Position numbers and translations under genes: made by a program. From the NCBI GenBank assembly GCA_002839765.1, contig PGYR01000037.1, positions 1 through 46,649 of the forward strand: a DNA stretch of 46,649 nt, read 5' to 3'. The notes beneath the pieces were generated by a model that worked only from the letters and a program-made list of their open reading frames with translations, ran no database searches and had not been told where the DNA came from. The DNA is from Ignavibacteriae bacterium HGW-Ignavibacteriae-4 (GTDB taxonomy: Bacteria; Bacteroidota; Ignavibacteria; Kapaibacteriales; UBA2268). Positions 26,039 to 35,142 of this stretch are shown piece after piece (the first letter of the stretch is position 1; the number at the start of each line of letters is the position of its first letter).

Positions 26039-27016
26039 TTACTTTGTTAAATAATCAATTTTACCATCTTTAAAGAATTTACTCCATTTAGTTTTATTTT
26101 CATCATCAATTTTTGCCTTCTTGATTGCTCTGAAACACATGTAAAAAGATGTTTTACCCTGAATTAAAAACCATAATTGAGATTCTGGATTGTCGTCCTT
26201 TTTATACTCAGCGCAATCAATAGTAAACATTATCCAAGGATATTCTGCTTTCAAATCCTTTTCTAAAAATGTTAAATTCGGGCTTTCACAAGTTTTCTTG
26301 CTTTCTTCAAAAAGCATATTCATTCCACTTTCTAAATCAATATTTCTAATACCAATAAGTGATTGCATTTGACCAAGCTCTGTCCAATTTGCGAATGTCT
26401 CATTGTCTCTTAATAATTGCATCGTATTAATTTCTTCTGAGCTTTGATTATCGCCAACTCTCCAGTTCTCATCATCAGGCCAGTCAAGAGCAAATCTTTC
26501 CTTTTTATCAATTTGATCAGGGCAAAATTTTAATAGATACTCTTCTGCTTTCTTCTTATTCATTGATTGCAGTTTAACGAAATCCTCACAAGCTTCCACT
26601 TTCTCTTTTAGGACAATTCTCATCTGTCCTCTCATAGCATAGGCATCTTCAAACTCAGGATTTATTTCTATTACCTTTGAATAATATTCTTCTGCATCTT
26701 CATAATCCTTATTATTTACATGGAATGTTGCAATTTGATAAGGAGCCATAAAATAATTTTCATCAATCTCTAGGGTCTCTTCAAAGTCATCCATTGCTTT
26801 ATCTAATTTGTTCAACATTAGGTAAGCTATACCTCTATTGTACCACGCCAAAACATACTTTTCATCTGCTTCTATAGCTTTAGTATATTCGTCTATTGCA
26901 CCAGTATAATCTTGAGAATTATGTTTCTCCCAACCGGAGTTATAAAATTCTCTAGCCGATTGAGAATATAAATTGAATTGACTAAAAAGGAGTAAAGTAA
27001 TTATGATTGTTTTCAT
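26039..27016 (-). CDS. Secreted tetratricopeptide repeat protein
   Basis: The 325-residue protein has a signal peptide (IIITLLLFSQFNLYSQ) and four consecutive TPR units between about residues 23 and 158: AREFYNSGWEKHNSQDYTG, VLAWYNRGIAYLMLNKLDKA, FMAPYQIATFHVNNKDYEDA and EDAYAMRGQMRIVLKEKVEA. The C-terminal half (WPDDENWRVGDNQSSEEIN... LWFLIQGKTSFYMCFRA) has no recognised domain. A periplasmic scaffold role is likely. It is divergent from the Gfo/Idh/MocA gene. Confidence 0.82.
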   Translation of the reverse strand: MKTIIITLLLFSQFNLYSQSAREFYNSGWEKHNSQDYTGAIDEYTKAIEADEKYVLAWYNRGIAYLMLNKLDKAMDDFEETLEIDENYFMAPYQIATFHVNNKDYEDAEEYYSKVIEINPEFEDAYAMRGQMRIVLKEKVEACEDFVKLQSMNKKKAEEYLLKFCPDQIDKKERFALDWPDDENWRVGDNQSSEEINTMQLLRDNETFANWTELGQMQSLIGIRNIDLESGMNMLFEESKKTCESPNLTFLEKDLKAEYPWIMFTIDCAEYKKDDNPESQLWFLIQGKTSFYMCFRAIKKAKIDDENKTKWSKFFKDGKIDYLTK

Positions 27017-27175
27017 AGAATCCCAAGAATTTTTTTTTGTAAAACCTATATATCCAATTTACAAAAAAACTCTAACTAATATTTGATTCAACTTTTTAAG
27101 AAACTAAAGTTGTAAACCCCGCAACTAAAATCAATAATTATAGTATTATCTTTTTCATTTTATACGAATAGCCGT

Positions 27176-27183
27176 TAACTTTG
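27176..27183 (+). promoter_or_regulatory. Bacteroidota-type -7 promoter element
   Basis: TAACTTTG matches TAnnTTTG 34 bp before the ATG at 27218. No convincing -33 TTG is present. Confidence 0.4.
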
Positions 27184-27217
27184 TATTACCAAAATAAATA
27201 AAAATCATCGGAAATCT

Positions 27218-28228
27218 ATGAAAATTGCAGTTATTGGATGCGGATATTGGGGGACACACCTACTTAGGAACTTTTTCCAATCAAAAGACTGGGAGCTTGC
27301 TTACGCTTGTGACACCGACCAAAAGCACCTAGACAAGGTCAAAACAATGTATCAGAACGCAAAAACGACTACTGATTACACAGAAGTAATGAACGATAGC
27401 TCAATAGACGCTGTCGCTATAGCCACTCCTGTAAATACTCACTATGAGATAGCACTAGCCGCTCTCGAAGCTGGTAAACACGCTTGGGTAGAAAAGCCAT
27501 TGACAGATTCATCGGCTACTGCTCGTAAGTTAATAGAAGCAGCCGAAAAGAATAATGTGCAGCTTCACGTAGATCACACTTATATCTACACGCCTGCTGT
27601 GCAAAAAATAAAAGACCTGATTGATAATGGTGAGCTTGGTGATTTCCGTTACTTTGATTCTATTCGTGTCAATTTAGGACTATTCCAACATGATATAAAC
27701 GTGGTTTGGGATTTGGCTCCGCACGATTTCTCTATTCTGCACTATTGCATTGGCAAAAAGCCAATAGCGGTAAATGCGACTGGTAAAGCGTTGGAGAAAT
27801 ACGGTACAAAAGAGATCGAAAGCATTGCATATATCACCGTTCATTTCGAAGATAATACAATGGCTCATTTCAATGTGAATTGGATGTCACCAGTGAAAAT
27901 ACGTCAGATTATAGTCGGTGGTAGCAAGAAAATGCTTGTATTCAATGATATGAGTACAGACGAGAAATTGAAAATATATGATACTGGTGTTAGTATCCAG
28001 AATCGTGAGGAAATCTACGATACTCTGATACAATACCGCACAGGCGATATGTACTCTCCGAGAGTGGAGAACAAGGAAGCTCTGAAAACAGAAGTTGACC
28101 ATTTCTACGAATGCGTAAAAGCTGGTAAAGCGACTATCACTGATGGTACTTCTGGACTTTATGTTGTCCAACTACTAGAAGCAGCAGAGATTTCTATCAA
28201 AAATAATGGGAAGTTAGTCGAGCTATAA
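27218..28228 (+). CDS. Gfo/Idh/MocA-family oxidoreductase, probably sugar-nucleotide 3-dehydrogenase
   Basis: The 336-residue protein has the NAD(P) site VIGCGYWGTHLLRNF (5-19), the family EKP motif (92-94) and the catalytic DLAPHD block (165-170). Length and motifs resemble WlbA/WbpB, which oxidise UDP-GlcNAc(A) at C3 before transamination. A DegT/DnrJ/EryC1 aminotransferase and a FemAB/GNAT-like gene follow at 29741-31834, fitting the oxidise, transaminate, acylate order of 3-amino sugar synthesis. Two unrelated genes and an attC-like structure separate it from them. Confidence 0.85.
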   Translation: MKIAVIGCGYWGTHLLRNFFQSKDWELAYACDTDQKHLDKVKTMYQNAKTTTDYTEVMNDSSIDAVAIATPVNTHYEIALAALEAGKHAWVEKPLTDSSATARKLIEAAEKNNVQLHVDHTYIYTPAVQKIKDLIDNGELGDFRYFDSIRVNLGLFQHDINVVWDLAPHDFSILHYCIGKKPIAVNATGKALEKYGTKEIESIAYITVHFEDNTMAHFNVNWMSPVKIRQIIVGGSKKMLVFNDMSTDEKLKIYDTGVSIQNREEIYDTLIQYRTGDMYSPRVENKEALKTEVDHFYECVKAGKATITDGTSGLYVVQLLEAAEISIKNNGKLVEL

Positions 28229-28422
28229 TCTTATACTTTAGGAATATAGTTGGATATAATGATGTTTACAAGGAATATGTTATAAATTTCGTAAGTTGGT
28301 TATATACAAACGTTGTAAACAATTATGAGAAACGTGTTTACTCAACCAAAAGGTTCGTTTACTCATTCATCTTTTTATTACTTCCGAATAAGAAATAAAT
28401 TTGGATATAAACCAAAAACACT

Positions 28423-28890
28423 ATGAAAAGACTTCTAACACTATTTTTAATATTGACTATTTTTTCTTGCAAACAAAAAGAAATCACAAAAGCGGATTTA
28501 TCTTTCAAACTAATAAGTTGGGGAAGTTTTTATGGAGCAGAACCTGAACAATTAGAGAAGTTTGAAAAAATATTTGACAGTATTATAAAAAATCCGAACG
28601 CTAAAAAACAGGACAAAGAATTAGCCGATTTTTTTGTAAGACTAAACGATAATGGATTATTTACATCACCTTACATAAACTTACGAATTGGGAACGATTC
28701 GACTTTGGTCGTTTACCTTTCCGAAACTGAATACAAAAAAGTAAAAGATTTTAATCATAACGATTTACTCAAACGGAATAAAAAAGTGGAATTAGAATTA
28801 GATATTATAAAAAAAGACATTGACATATATTATGCTGAACGAATTATAAGCGTGAATGAAGTTGATGGACAAACATATTGGAAAAAATAA
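28423..28890 (+). CDS. Small lipoprotein of unknown function, probable cassette gene
   Basis: The 155-residue protein has a lipoprotein signal (LTIFSC, Cys16). The mature part is charged and Lys-rich (AEPEQLEKFEKIFDSIIKNPNAKK; YLSETEYKKVKD) without a known domain. It overlaps the next frame by 13 bp. The pair ends 22 bp before an attC-like structure and sits between genes of one apparent amino-sugar pathway. Sequence style (CGA/CGG and GGA codons, GGAATTG strings) differs from neighbours that favour AGA and GGT. Acquisition as a gene cassette is inferred. Confidence 0.65.
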   Translation: MKRLLTLFLILTIFSCKQKEITKADLSFKLISWGSFYGAEPEQLEKFEKIFDSIIKNPNAKKQDKELADFFVRLNDNGLFTSPYINLRIGNDSTLVVYLSETEYKKVKDFNHNDLLKRNKKVELELDIIKKDIDIYYAERIISVNEVDGQTYWKK

Positions 28891-29363
28891 CTCATTTGAA
28901 TAAAACGACAAGAAATAAATTAATCATTTTCCCAATCCTATTGATATTAGGATTTTTTCTATTTTATAAATTTATGACTTACGACCGAAATTATACTTGG
29001 TCAAAAGAATACTCATTTGAAGTTGAAAACGCTTTAGAAAATCTTGACTTTGAATTTCAGAAGTCGGAGAATATAAATACTGAAAATATTAAATTACCGA
29101 ATGAAAAGTGGATTAAACTCAAAATTCAAAAATTGTTGAATAAAGTTGATTTAATGAATTATGGAACTGAATTCGGAGAAAAAATCACGTTGAATTCAAC
29201 TAAATCGGAACAGTTACTAATCTGCAAAGGTTGGTGTTTGAGCGACCATTTAATCGGAATTGAAATTGAGTATAAAAATATTGACGCAAAAACATTTGAA
29301 AAAATAAAACAACAATTTGAAAGCCAATTTCCCAATTATAAATTAATTTGGACTGAATTATAA
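28878..29363 (+). CDS. Single-pass membrane protein, probable cassette gene
   Basis: The frame starts at a TTG (28878) within the end of the preceding gene; no ATG occurs before residue 34, and residues 15-33 are the transmembrane segment LIIFPILLILGFFLFYKF. The TTG start is therefore likely. The remaining 125 residues are extracytoplasmic, with IENLDFEFQ-like helices and two Cys in LLICKGWCLSD. Family unknown. Its stop lies 22 bp before the attC-like structure, as expected for the last gene of an integron-type cassette. Confidence 0.6.
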   Translation: MEKITHLNKTTRNKLIIFPILLILGFFLFYKFMTYDRNYTWSKEYSFEVENALENLDFEFQKSENINTENIKLPNEKWIKLKIQKLLNKVDLMNYGTEFGEKITLNSTKSEQLLICKGWCLSDHLIGIEIEYKNIDAKTFEKIKQQFESQFPNYKLIWTEL

Positions 29364-29384
29364 ACCGAAAAAATAAAGCCAGTT

Positions 29385-29513
29385 GCCAATACCGTGTATA
29401 ATTAATGGCTGGTTCTCGCTTACTTACGAAAATCCTCGCGGATTTTCTATTCGGTTTTTATTTGCTAAATTAGGTGCTTAATCACGCCACTAATCATACA
29501 CAATCCCGTTGGC
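29385..29513 (+). other. attC-like recombination site (129 bp)
   Basis: Ends form an imperfect inverted repeat of about 25 bases: GCCAATACCGTGTATAATTA... at the left and CACTAATCATACACAATCCC... at the right; the GTGTAT/ATACAC and GGC/GCC parts pair. The middle holds a perfect hairpin AAAATCC-TCGC-GGATTTT (29429-29446). The right end reads CCCGTTGGC, followed by GTTAAGC (29518-29524), which matches the GTTRRRY core of integron sites. Length, strand asymmetry and position right after a small gene pair are typical of attC. No integrase is in the window, so this is a solitary site. Confidence 0.55.
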
Positions 29514-29740
29514 TACCGTTAAGCCCGAAACTCGTTATTTATTCTACGATTTGTTTTAATGTGCCACAAATTGAATATCTATCATTGATTTATTTTATAC
29601 AGTTTTCATATATTGAATCTTAGTTAATTTGCAATCGTTAATAATCCTATTAATTAAAAATAAATGAAGAAATTACAGCATTTGTAACTTGTTCACTGTA
29701 AGTCTATGTATATCAACAACAGAATATTATTCGAGCTTTA

Positions 29741-30719
29741 ATGTCCAACTATTCAGTAGAAAAATATAGTCCTGATAACTATGACGAATGGCAAGATTTC
29801 GTTAGGATGAGTGTGAATGGAACGCTCTTCCACGAGCAGAAATTCCTATCTTATCACGAAGAAGGCAAGTTTGAAGATTGCTCACTTATGATATATAAGA
29901 AAGGTGAGCTAATCGCTTTATTCCCTGCTGCTGTGCTGCAAAGAGGAGAAAAGCGAGTGCTAAAATCACACCCCGGTACATCGTATGGTGGTGCTATTTT
30001 CAGTACATTAGCAAAGCTAAAAGAAGTGATGGCAGTGCAATCAGCAATCGAGGAATATGCAAAAGCGAATGGCATCAGCAGAGTAGAATTCCGCCAAGCA
30101 CCTAAAATATTCGTGGAAATGCCATTCGACCAACTTGATTTTGCTCTAGTCCAACTCGGCTACGAACGTGAAGACCAAGAGCTTTCTACTTGCTATCCAT
30201 TGTTAGAATACCGCGATATTCCTATCGAGGATATGGTCAAGTTATTCGAGAATGATGGACGTAACAAAGTCCGCAAGAACGTCCGCAAAGCTATAAGAGC
30301 AGGGCTGGAATTCCGCGAGTTAGACAATTCGGAAATAGAAAAATATTACGAGATATTACTAGACAATCTGGTTAGGCACGATGCAAAGCCAGCTCACAGT
30401 CTAGCAGATGTACAAAAGTTAAAAGAGCTTTACCCCGAAAGAGTACGGCTATATGGCGTGTTCATAGATGGTGATATGGCTGCAGGTTATTTGATATTCA
30501 ATATCAACTCTATCGGCTGGCACGTATTCTATGGCTCTATGAACTACTTTCGGATTATTCATGCTACTAAAAGTCCTAGCTGACAAGGGGTATGAGTATC
30601 TGAACATGGGCATCAGCACCGAAGACGGTGGTAAAACAGTGAATTGGGGGCTTCTCGATTTCAAAGAGAGCTTCAATGGCACTGGAATAATTAGAACATA
30701 TTGGAGTAAAGATTTATAA
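29741..30719 (+). pseudogene. FemAB/GNAT-like acyltransferase gene with one frameshift
   Basis: The first frame gives 280 residues to a TGA at 30583. Homology-like sequence resumes in the +1 frame (GLFMLLKVLADKGYEYLNMG, STEDGGKTVNWGLLDFKESF) and ends at TAA 30717-30719, overlapping the next ATG. Removing one T from 30548-30550 joins the frames as NYFGLFMLLKVL, giving about 326 residues. The protein resembles FemAB-related GNAT proteins, with DGRNKVRKNVRKAIRAGLEF in the middle and a glycine-rich C-terminal acceptor region. In this locus it probably acylates an amino sugar or an envelope component. Either a recent pseudogene or a sequence error. Confidence 0.75.
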
Positions 30720-31834
30720 TGAAAGTTCCTTTTTTAGATTTAAGAGCTCAGTACCACTCAATCAAAGATGAAGTAGATACGGCAGTACTGAAAGTGTTGG
30801 AATCAACGGCTTATGCCTCTGGTCCATTTGTAGAAGAATTCGAAAAAAACTATGCGGCAGCACACGATGTAGCACATTGCGTAGCTGTTAATTCAGGTAC
30901 ATCGGCTTTGCATTTGGCACTATTAGCATTAGGCATAGGGCAAGGCGATGAAGTTATAATCCCGGCTCATACTTTTGTGGCGACAGCTTGGGCAGTTTCT
31001 TATGTCGGTGCTACTCCTGTCTTCTGCGATGTGACTAATGATACTTACACACTAGACCCCTTGAAAATAGAAGCTCTGATAACAGAGCGAACTAAGGCGA
31101 TAATCCCTGTTCATCTGTACGGGCAGCCAGCAGATATGGATACAATAATGCTAGTTGCAGAAAAATATAATCTTCGAGTTATAGAAGATGCTGCACAGTC
31201 TCACATAGCTGAGTATAACGGAAAGAAAATTGGTGGATTAGCTGATATTGCTTGCTTTAGCTTTTACCCAGGGAAGAACCTCGGTGCTTATGGCGAGGGG
31301 GGTGCAATCACAACAAACAGTGATATATTAGCTGAAAAATGCAAGCTACTACGTAATCACGCGCAGCCAGTGAAATATGTACACACGGAAGTGGGATACA
31401 ATTACCGTATGGATGGCATACAAGGTGCTATATTGAACGTAAAGCTACGACACCTATCTAACTGGACTGAACTAAGAAGAAGCGTAGCAGAGCGATATAC
31501 TGCAGCTTTTGCGAATGTCGATGGAATCACTCCTCCAAAAGAAAGAGAACACACGAAGCACGTTTATCACCTATACGAGTTAGGGTTAGAAACTAAAGAA
31601 AAGCGTGATGAGTTAATGACATTTTTAAATGAAAATGGAATCCAAAGCGGACTCCACTACCCTATTCCTACGCATTTGCAAGAGGCATACACAGGATTGG
31701 GCTACAAAGTTGGAGATTTCCCAGTAACAGAGTGGTGTGCTGACCACCTACTCTCATTACCTATGTACCCTGATATGACTGACGATATGGTAGAATTCGT
31801 TATAGAAAAAGTAACAGCGTTTGCTAAAAGATGA
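30719..31834 (+). CDS. DegT/DnrJ/EryC1-family PLP aminotransferase
   Basis: The 371-residue protein has the full family pattern: VNSGTSALHLAL (58-69), PAHTFVATAWAV, VIEDAAQSH (154-162) with the PLP Asp157 and Gln160, SFYPGKNLGAYGEGGA with the Schiff-base Lys186, and YNYRMDGIQGAIL. It is closest in style to WlbC/WbpE-type 3-keto sugar aminotransferases. It overlaps the FemAB-like gene end (TAATG) and the following small gene (ATGA), so it is in a coupled unit. The dehydrogenase at 27218 would supply the keto sugar. Confidence 0.92.
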   Translation: MKVPFLDLRAQYHSIKDEVDTAVLKVLESTAYASGPFVEEFEKNYAAAHDVAHCVAVNSGTSALHLALLALGIGQGDEVIIPAHTFVATAWAVSYVGATPVFCDVTNDTYTLDPLKIEALITERTKAIIPVHLYGQPADMDTIMLVAEKYNLRVIEDAAQSHIAEYNGKKIGGLADIACFSFYPGKNLGAYGEGGAITTNSDILAEKCKLLRNHAQPVKYVHTEVGYNYRMDGIQGAILNVKLRHLSNWTELRRSVAERYTAAFANVDGITPPKEREHTKHVYHLYELGLETKEKRDELMTFLNENGIQSGLHYPIPTHLQEAYTGLGYKVGDFPVTEWCADHLLSLPMYPDMTDDMVEFVIEKVTAFAKR

Positions 31835-32262
31835 TAGTCAACTCAAAAAAATCGAGCAAGACTAGGAAGATTGCCTACATAGTAGCAGGATTGATAGTAG
31901 GTTTTTACGTAGTGACGATTGCTATGCAGATGATAAACGGAAAGGGCGACTATATGGACACTATGTCCGATTTTGCTTTTTTCTTGGGTTTCTCGCTATT
32001 CATATTCCTTATATTCCCTCCTGAGCATTTCGAATTTAAATCTGATGAAATAACTTTCCGACCAATGGCAGATTACAGACGCCGCACCGTAAAGCTAGCC
32101 GACATAGACTACCTCCACTACGAATCGAACAGAATATTACTAGAAACGAAAGCCGGGAAAAGATTTGAGATAGGCCTCTCTAGCTTCAGCTATGACGAGA
32201 TACAAGAGATAAAAGCACAAGTGAAAATGCTGAATATCAACGAGTTGGTGGATGAGGATTGA
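31831..32262 (+). CDS. Membrane protein with PH-like cytoplasmic domain
   Basis: The 143-residue protein has two transmembrane helices (about 12-32 and 46-64) followed by a short beta domain FEFKSDEITFRP, TVKLADIDYLHYES, NRILLETKAGKRFEI and a final helix SYDEIQEIKAQVKML. This is the layout of small bacterial PH-like (YcxB/YdbT-type) membrane proteins. The gene at 35142 has the same ending pattern (GYKKIQEIKAEIVKL) and is a probable distant paralogue. Start overlaps the aminotransferase stop by 4 bp. Confidence 0.65.
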   Translation: MIVNSKKSSKTRKIAYIVAGLIVGFYVVTIAMQMINGKGDYMDTMSDFAFFLGFSLFIFLIFPPEHFEFKSDEITFRPMADYRRRTVKLADIDYLHYESNRILLETKAGKRFEIGLSSFSYDEIQEIKAQVKMLNINELVDED

Positions 32263-32271
32263 AAATTTGTA

Positions 32272-32292
32272 GAGACGTATTGAATACGTCTC
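32272..32292. repeat. Hairpin GAGACGTAT-TGA-ATACGTCTC
   Basis: Perfect 9-bp arms with a TGA loop, 10 bp after the stop of the PH-like gene. The GAGACG...CGTCTC palindrome type recurs as an intergenic repeat in many bacteria; it may also terminate transcription, although no T-run follows. Confidence 0.6.
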
Positions 32293-32295
32293 AAA

Positions 32296-32336
32296 TATCA
32301 GAACAGGATTGTATGATAATTAAGATTAACAGGATG
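32296..32336. repeat. Dispersed intergenic repeat, copy 2
   Basis: TATCAGAACAGGATTG...TTAAGATTAACAGGAT shares its first 12 bases and a TTAAGAT block with 13447-13477. No coding potential. Confidence 0.45.
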
Positions 32337-32384
32337 TATTTCCAATGAATGTCCCTGCCAAGCAGAGGCATGAGAAATCTCTAA

Positions 32385-32545
32385 TTCCCTGTCATTCCGA
32401 GCGAAGCGTGGGAATCTCTAATCCCCCAAACCCCTTTTAACAAGGAGGCTTCAAGCTGTTCGTCACTCAGAGGATGCGAAGCATCCGAAGAGTCCAGGCA
32501 AAAAGAATTCCTTAAAAGCCCCAGCGGGATTATATATCTGTAGCC
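32385..32545. repeat. Cluster of at least three different REP-like palindromes
   Basis: This part of the 513-bp gap before the gene at 32776 holds: an ATTCCGAGCGAAGCG...GGAATC unit (32394-32416), with a partial neighbouring copy of its AATCTCTAAT tail; the perfect hairpin GGATGC-GAA-GCATCC (32472-32486); and a truncated GCCCCAGCGGG unit followed by ATATATCTGTAGCC (32518-32545). CCCCTTTTAACAAGGAGG at 32431-32448 resembles the outer hairpin of the DUF559 element but lacks its linkers. I see no gene here. Confidence 0.6.
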
Positions 32546-32775
32546 AACATATAATAACACCAAATCAACAAATATTATATCCCTATGAGATATACCTAAA
32601 AATAAAGAATAGAAATAATCAACCAATATACTGTGAACTCCATTCCACACAATCACTTAGGAAATTCAACGATTATGTCTTTTTGATTAAGATTGCCACT
32701 TTTATGTTAAAAAAGAATGTAGAAGATACTTCATTATTTGTATATTTGATTGAGTCAATAATCACAAAGGACGTT

Positions 32776-35142
32776 ATGAAAAGATTTATTTACCTATTAA
32801 CCACACTACTAATCTTTACTTACGGTACTGTGAAGTCCGAAACATTTGAGACTAATTATAATCACTATTCTGCATTTGCTGGCGATGATGAGAATTTCTA
32901 TATAGGGCTACATAATGGTTTTGTGGTTCAAAATATAGAGTCTGGAGAAGCCATATATTATAATAGTATTAATTCAAACCTCGGAACAAATTACATTGAC
33001 GATATTGCTGTACATAATGGAACTGTATATATAACAGGGCCTGGTGGATTATATACTTATGCAGATGGAACTTTTAAAGAAATTTTACTAGGCAGTAATG
33101 GGGCAAGAAAACTTCACTTCGTGGATGATATACTTTGGACGTTTGATGGCAGTTCTATTTATAAATATGATGGAGTAAATACTCAGAAATATGATATTGG
33201 GAAAGATATAAGCTATAGATATGAAATAGCGCGAATCGATATTCATAATAAGCATATTTGGATATCTATGTTCTCAAATTCTAACTCTAAAGACTATTAT
33301 TACTCACAATTTAAATACATTAATTACAGATTTGCAGCTCTTAACCTAGAGAATAATGAACTTAATACATTTACTCCCTTTGAAAGGGGCTTTGAAAGTG
33401 AAAGTTCAATTCCATTTCAAACGATTTCAAATAATGAAGTATGGGTAGGGATAAGTGATAAGAGATGTTTTATATACAACTTAGAGCTAGGTTACTGGAG
33501 GCAAAACGGAATACTAAAACTTATACCTGAAGGATATGAATTTGAATATAGGGATGCCCTTACAGATAATAATGGAGATATATGGTTTAGTATAATCCCA
33601 ATTGGTTCAGAATATGGAGAGAATAAGCCTGCTGTTTATAGTTATAAAACAAATACTATAACAATGAAATTTAAAGATAAGATTGCTGATACAAACTTCA
33701 CTTCTTTATTTTTTAAACAAATGGGAGATGATATTTTTATTTATGGTCATAAGAACTATTACATAGTTAATGGTGATAGTATAGTGACTATCAATAGAAA
33801 TGAAATTTCAGAGAAACCCTACTCTATTGGTCAAATAAGTAAGTTTAATAATAACTATTACGGAATGATTTCCAAAACAGATGTCTTTAATAAGCCTATT
33901 CAATTTATAAATCTAATAAGTAAGGAGAAAACAGACTATGCCTTAAATGTCAAGTCGATTTTACCCATACCAGCTTATGACGCCTATTTGAAAGATAATA
34001 ATACAGAACTAATCATGGATGGTAAAGCTTTACTAATTAGCTATGAAGATTATATTCTGCATAATGGCAATTGGTTAAGGACAGATGATTCTTTGGTCAA
34101 GAGAAGTTTTTATGAAAATAATTATGATAGATTTGAAAATGGGAATTTGGTAATTAAGACTAGAGAGAGTTTGATTGGGCTTAGGAATGGTAATGCCAAT
34201 AATTACAATAATATAAATAAGAGAGTTGCTGAGAATAATGTGATTAGTGATTTCAAAATATTTGAAGATAAAATGTATGTATATGGTTACTATAAAAAAA
34301 CAGATAATAATTTTAATACTTTTATTTCTGTAATGAACAGAGGAAATAGTCAAATATTTCAATATAATGATAGTAATAGCTGTCTTACTGATTTTTCACT
34401 TGAAGGAGGGGTCATTTTCTCTTATGTTGATTCCGTTTCAATGAGCATAGAAATAGATAATAAGGGAAATATTTGGGTGTTAACTAGAAAGAGTCTTTTT
34501 AAGATTGATGAGAATTTGAATTGTGAGTATATTGATAATTTACCAAGGCAGGATCATGAATACTCATTTTTGATGTTGTATGATATAGTTTACTCAAAGA
34601 ACAAAGAGACTCTTTTTGGAGTAGGAGGAAACACCATTTACAATCTAAACAGCAATTTCTTAGACACAGTTAATGTAATTGATCAGGGGCTTTCAAATAT
34701 CAAATACTTCGGAGCCTGCTCTGATGGGAATGTTTATGTTACAACCGAAACTGGTGGGCTTTATAGAGTAAAGAATATTAGGGAATTAATCCCAATCGAA
34801 GTTGTTCCAGGAAAAATAGAATTAGGCATACCAATCAATCATGTTTCTTATTTCAAAGATACTCTGTATGTATCTACTGATGTTGGGTTGTTCAAAGTAG
34901 ATAACCGATTAACTTCAGTAGAAGATGGTGGGAATGAACTTTCAAGCAATCTATTTTATCCGAACCCATCTACTGATTATATAAATATAGAAGCTACAAA
35001 TCAAAATATAAGTATTTCATCTATGACTGGAACTATAGTAAATCAAGTAACAGGTGAAACTAGAATAGATATTTCTGATTTACCAAGCGGTGTCTATTTT
35101 GTTAGGATAGGTGATAGAATAAAAAAACTAATTAAGTATTGA
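32776..35142 (+). CDS. T9SS-exported beta-propeller protein
   Basis: The frame opens at 32683, but AAAGG precedes the ATG at 32776 by 5 bases and a signal peptide starts there (MKRFIYLLTTLLIFTYGTVKSE), giving 788 residues. Repeated short blades (NKHIWISMFS, NNEVWVGISD, NGDIWFSIIP, KGNIWVLTRKSLFKI, DTLYVSTDVGLFKV) are those of ligand-binding propellers of the two-component-regulator-propeller type, here not attached to a kinase. The last 70 residues are a T9SS sorting domain (NLFYPNPSTDYINIEA, ISISSMTGTIV, VYFVRIGDRIKKL). It overlaps the next gene by one base (TGATG). Confidence 0.85.
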   Translation: MKRFIYLLTTLLIFTYGTVKSETFETNYNHYSAFAGDDENFYIGLHNGFVVQNIESGEAIYYNSINSNLGTNYIDDIAVHNGTVYITGPGGLYTYADGTFKEILLGSNGARKLHFVDDILWTFDGSSIYKYDGVNTQKYDIGKDISYRYEIARIDIHNKHIWISMFSNSNSKDYYYSQFKYINYRFAALNLENNELNTFTPFERGFESESSIPFQTISNNEVWVGISDKRCFIYNLELGYWRQNGILKLIPEGYEFEYRDALTDNNGDIWFSIIPIGSEYGENKPAVYSYKTNTITMKFKDKIADTNFTSLFFKQMGDDIFIYGHKNYYIVNGDSIVTINRNEISEKPYSIGQISKFNNNYYGMISKTDVFNKPIQFINLISKEKTDYALNVKSILPIPAYDAYLKDNNTELIMDGKALLISYEDYILHNGNWLRTDDSLVKRSFYENNYDRFENGNLVIKTRESLIGLRNGNANNYNNINKRVAENNVISDFKIFEDKMYVYGYYKKTDNNFNTFISVMNRGNSQIFQYNDSNSCLTDFSLEGGVIFSYVDSVSMSIEIDNKGNIWVLTRKSLFKIDENLNCEYIDNLPRQDHEYSFLMLYDIVYSKNKETLFGVGGNTIYNLNSNFLDTVNVIDQGLSNIKYFGACSDGNVYVTTETGGLYRVKNIRELIPIEVVPGKIELGIPINHVSYFKDTLYVSTDVGLFKVDNRLTSVEDGGNELSSNLFYPNPSTDYINIEATNQNISISSMTGTIVNQVTGETRIDISDLPSGVYFVRIGDRIKKLIKY

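Noticed and set aside
32381-32656. 91-codon minus-strand frame in the repeat cluster
   Set aside because: Its C-terminal half is translated palindromic repeat; no protein-like conservation is expected.
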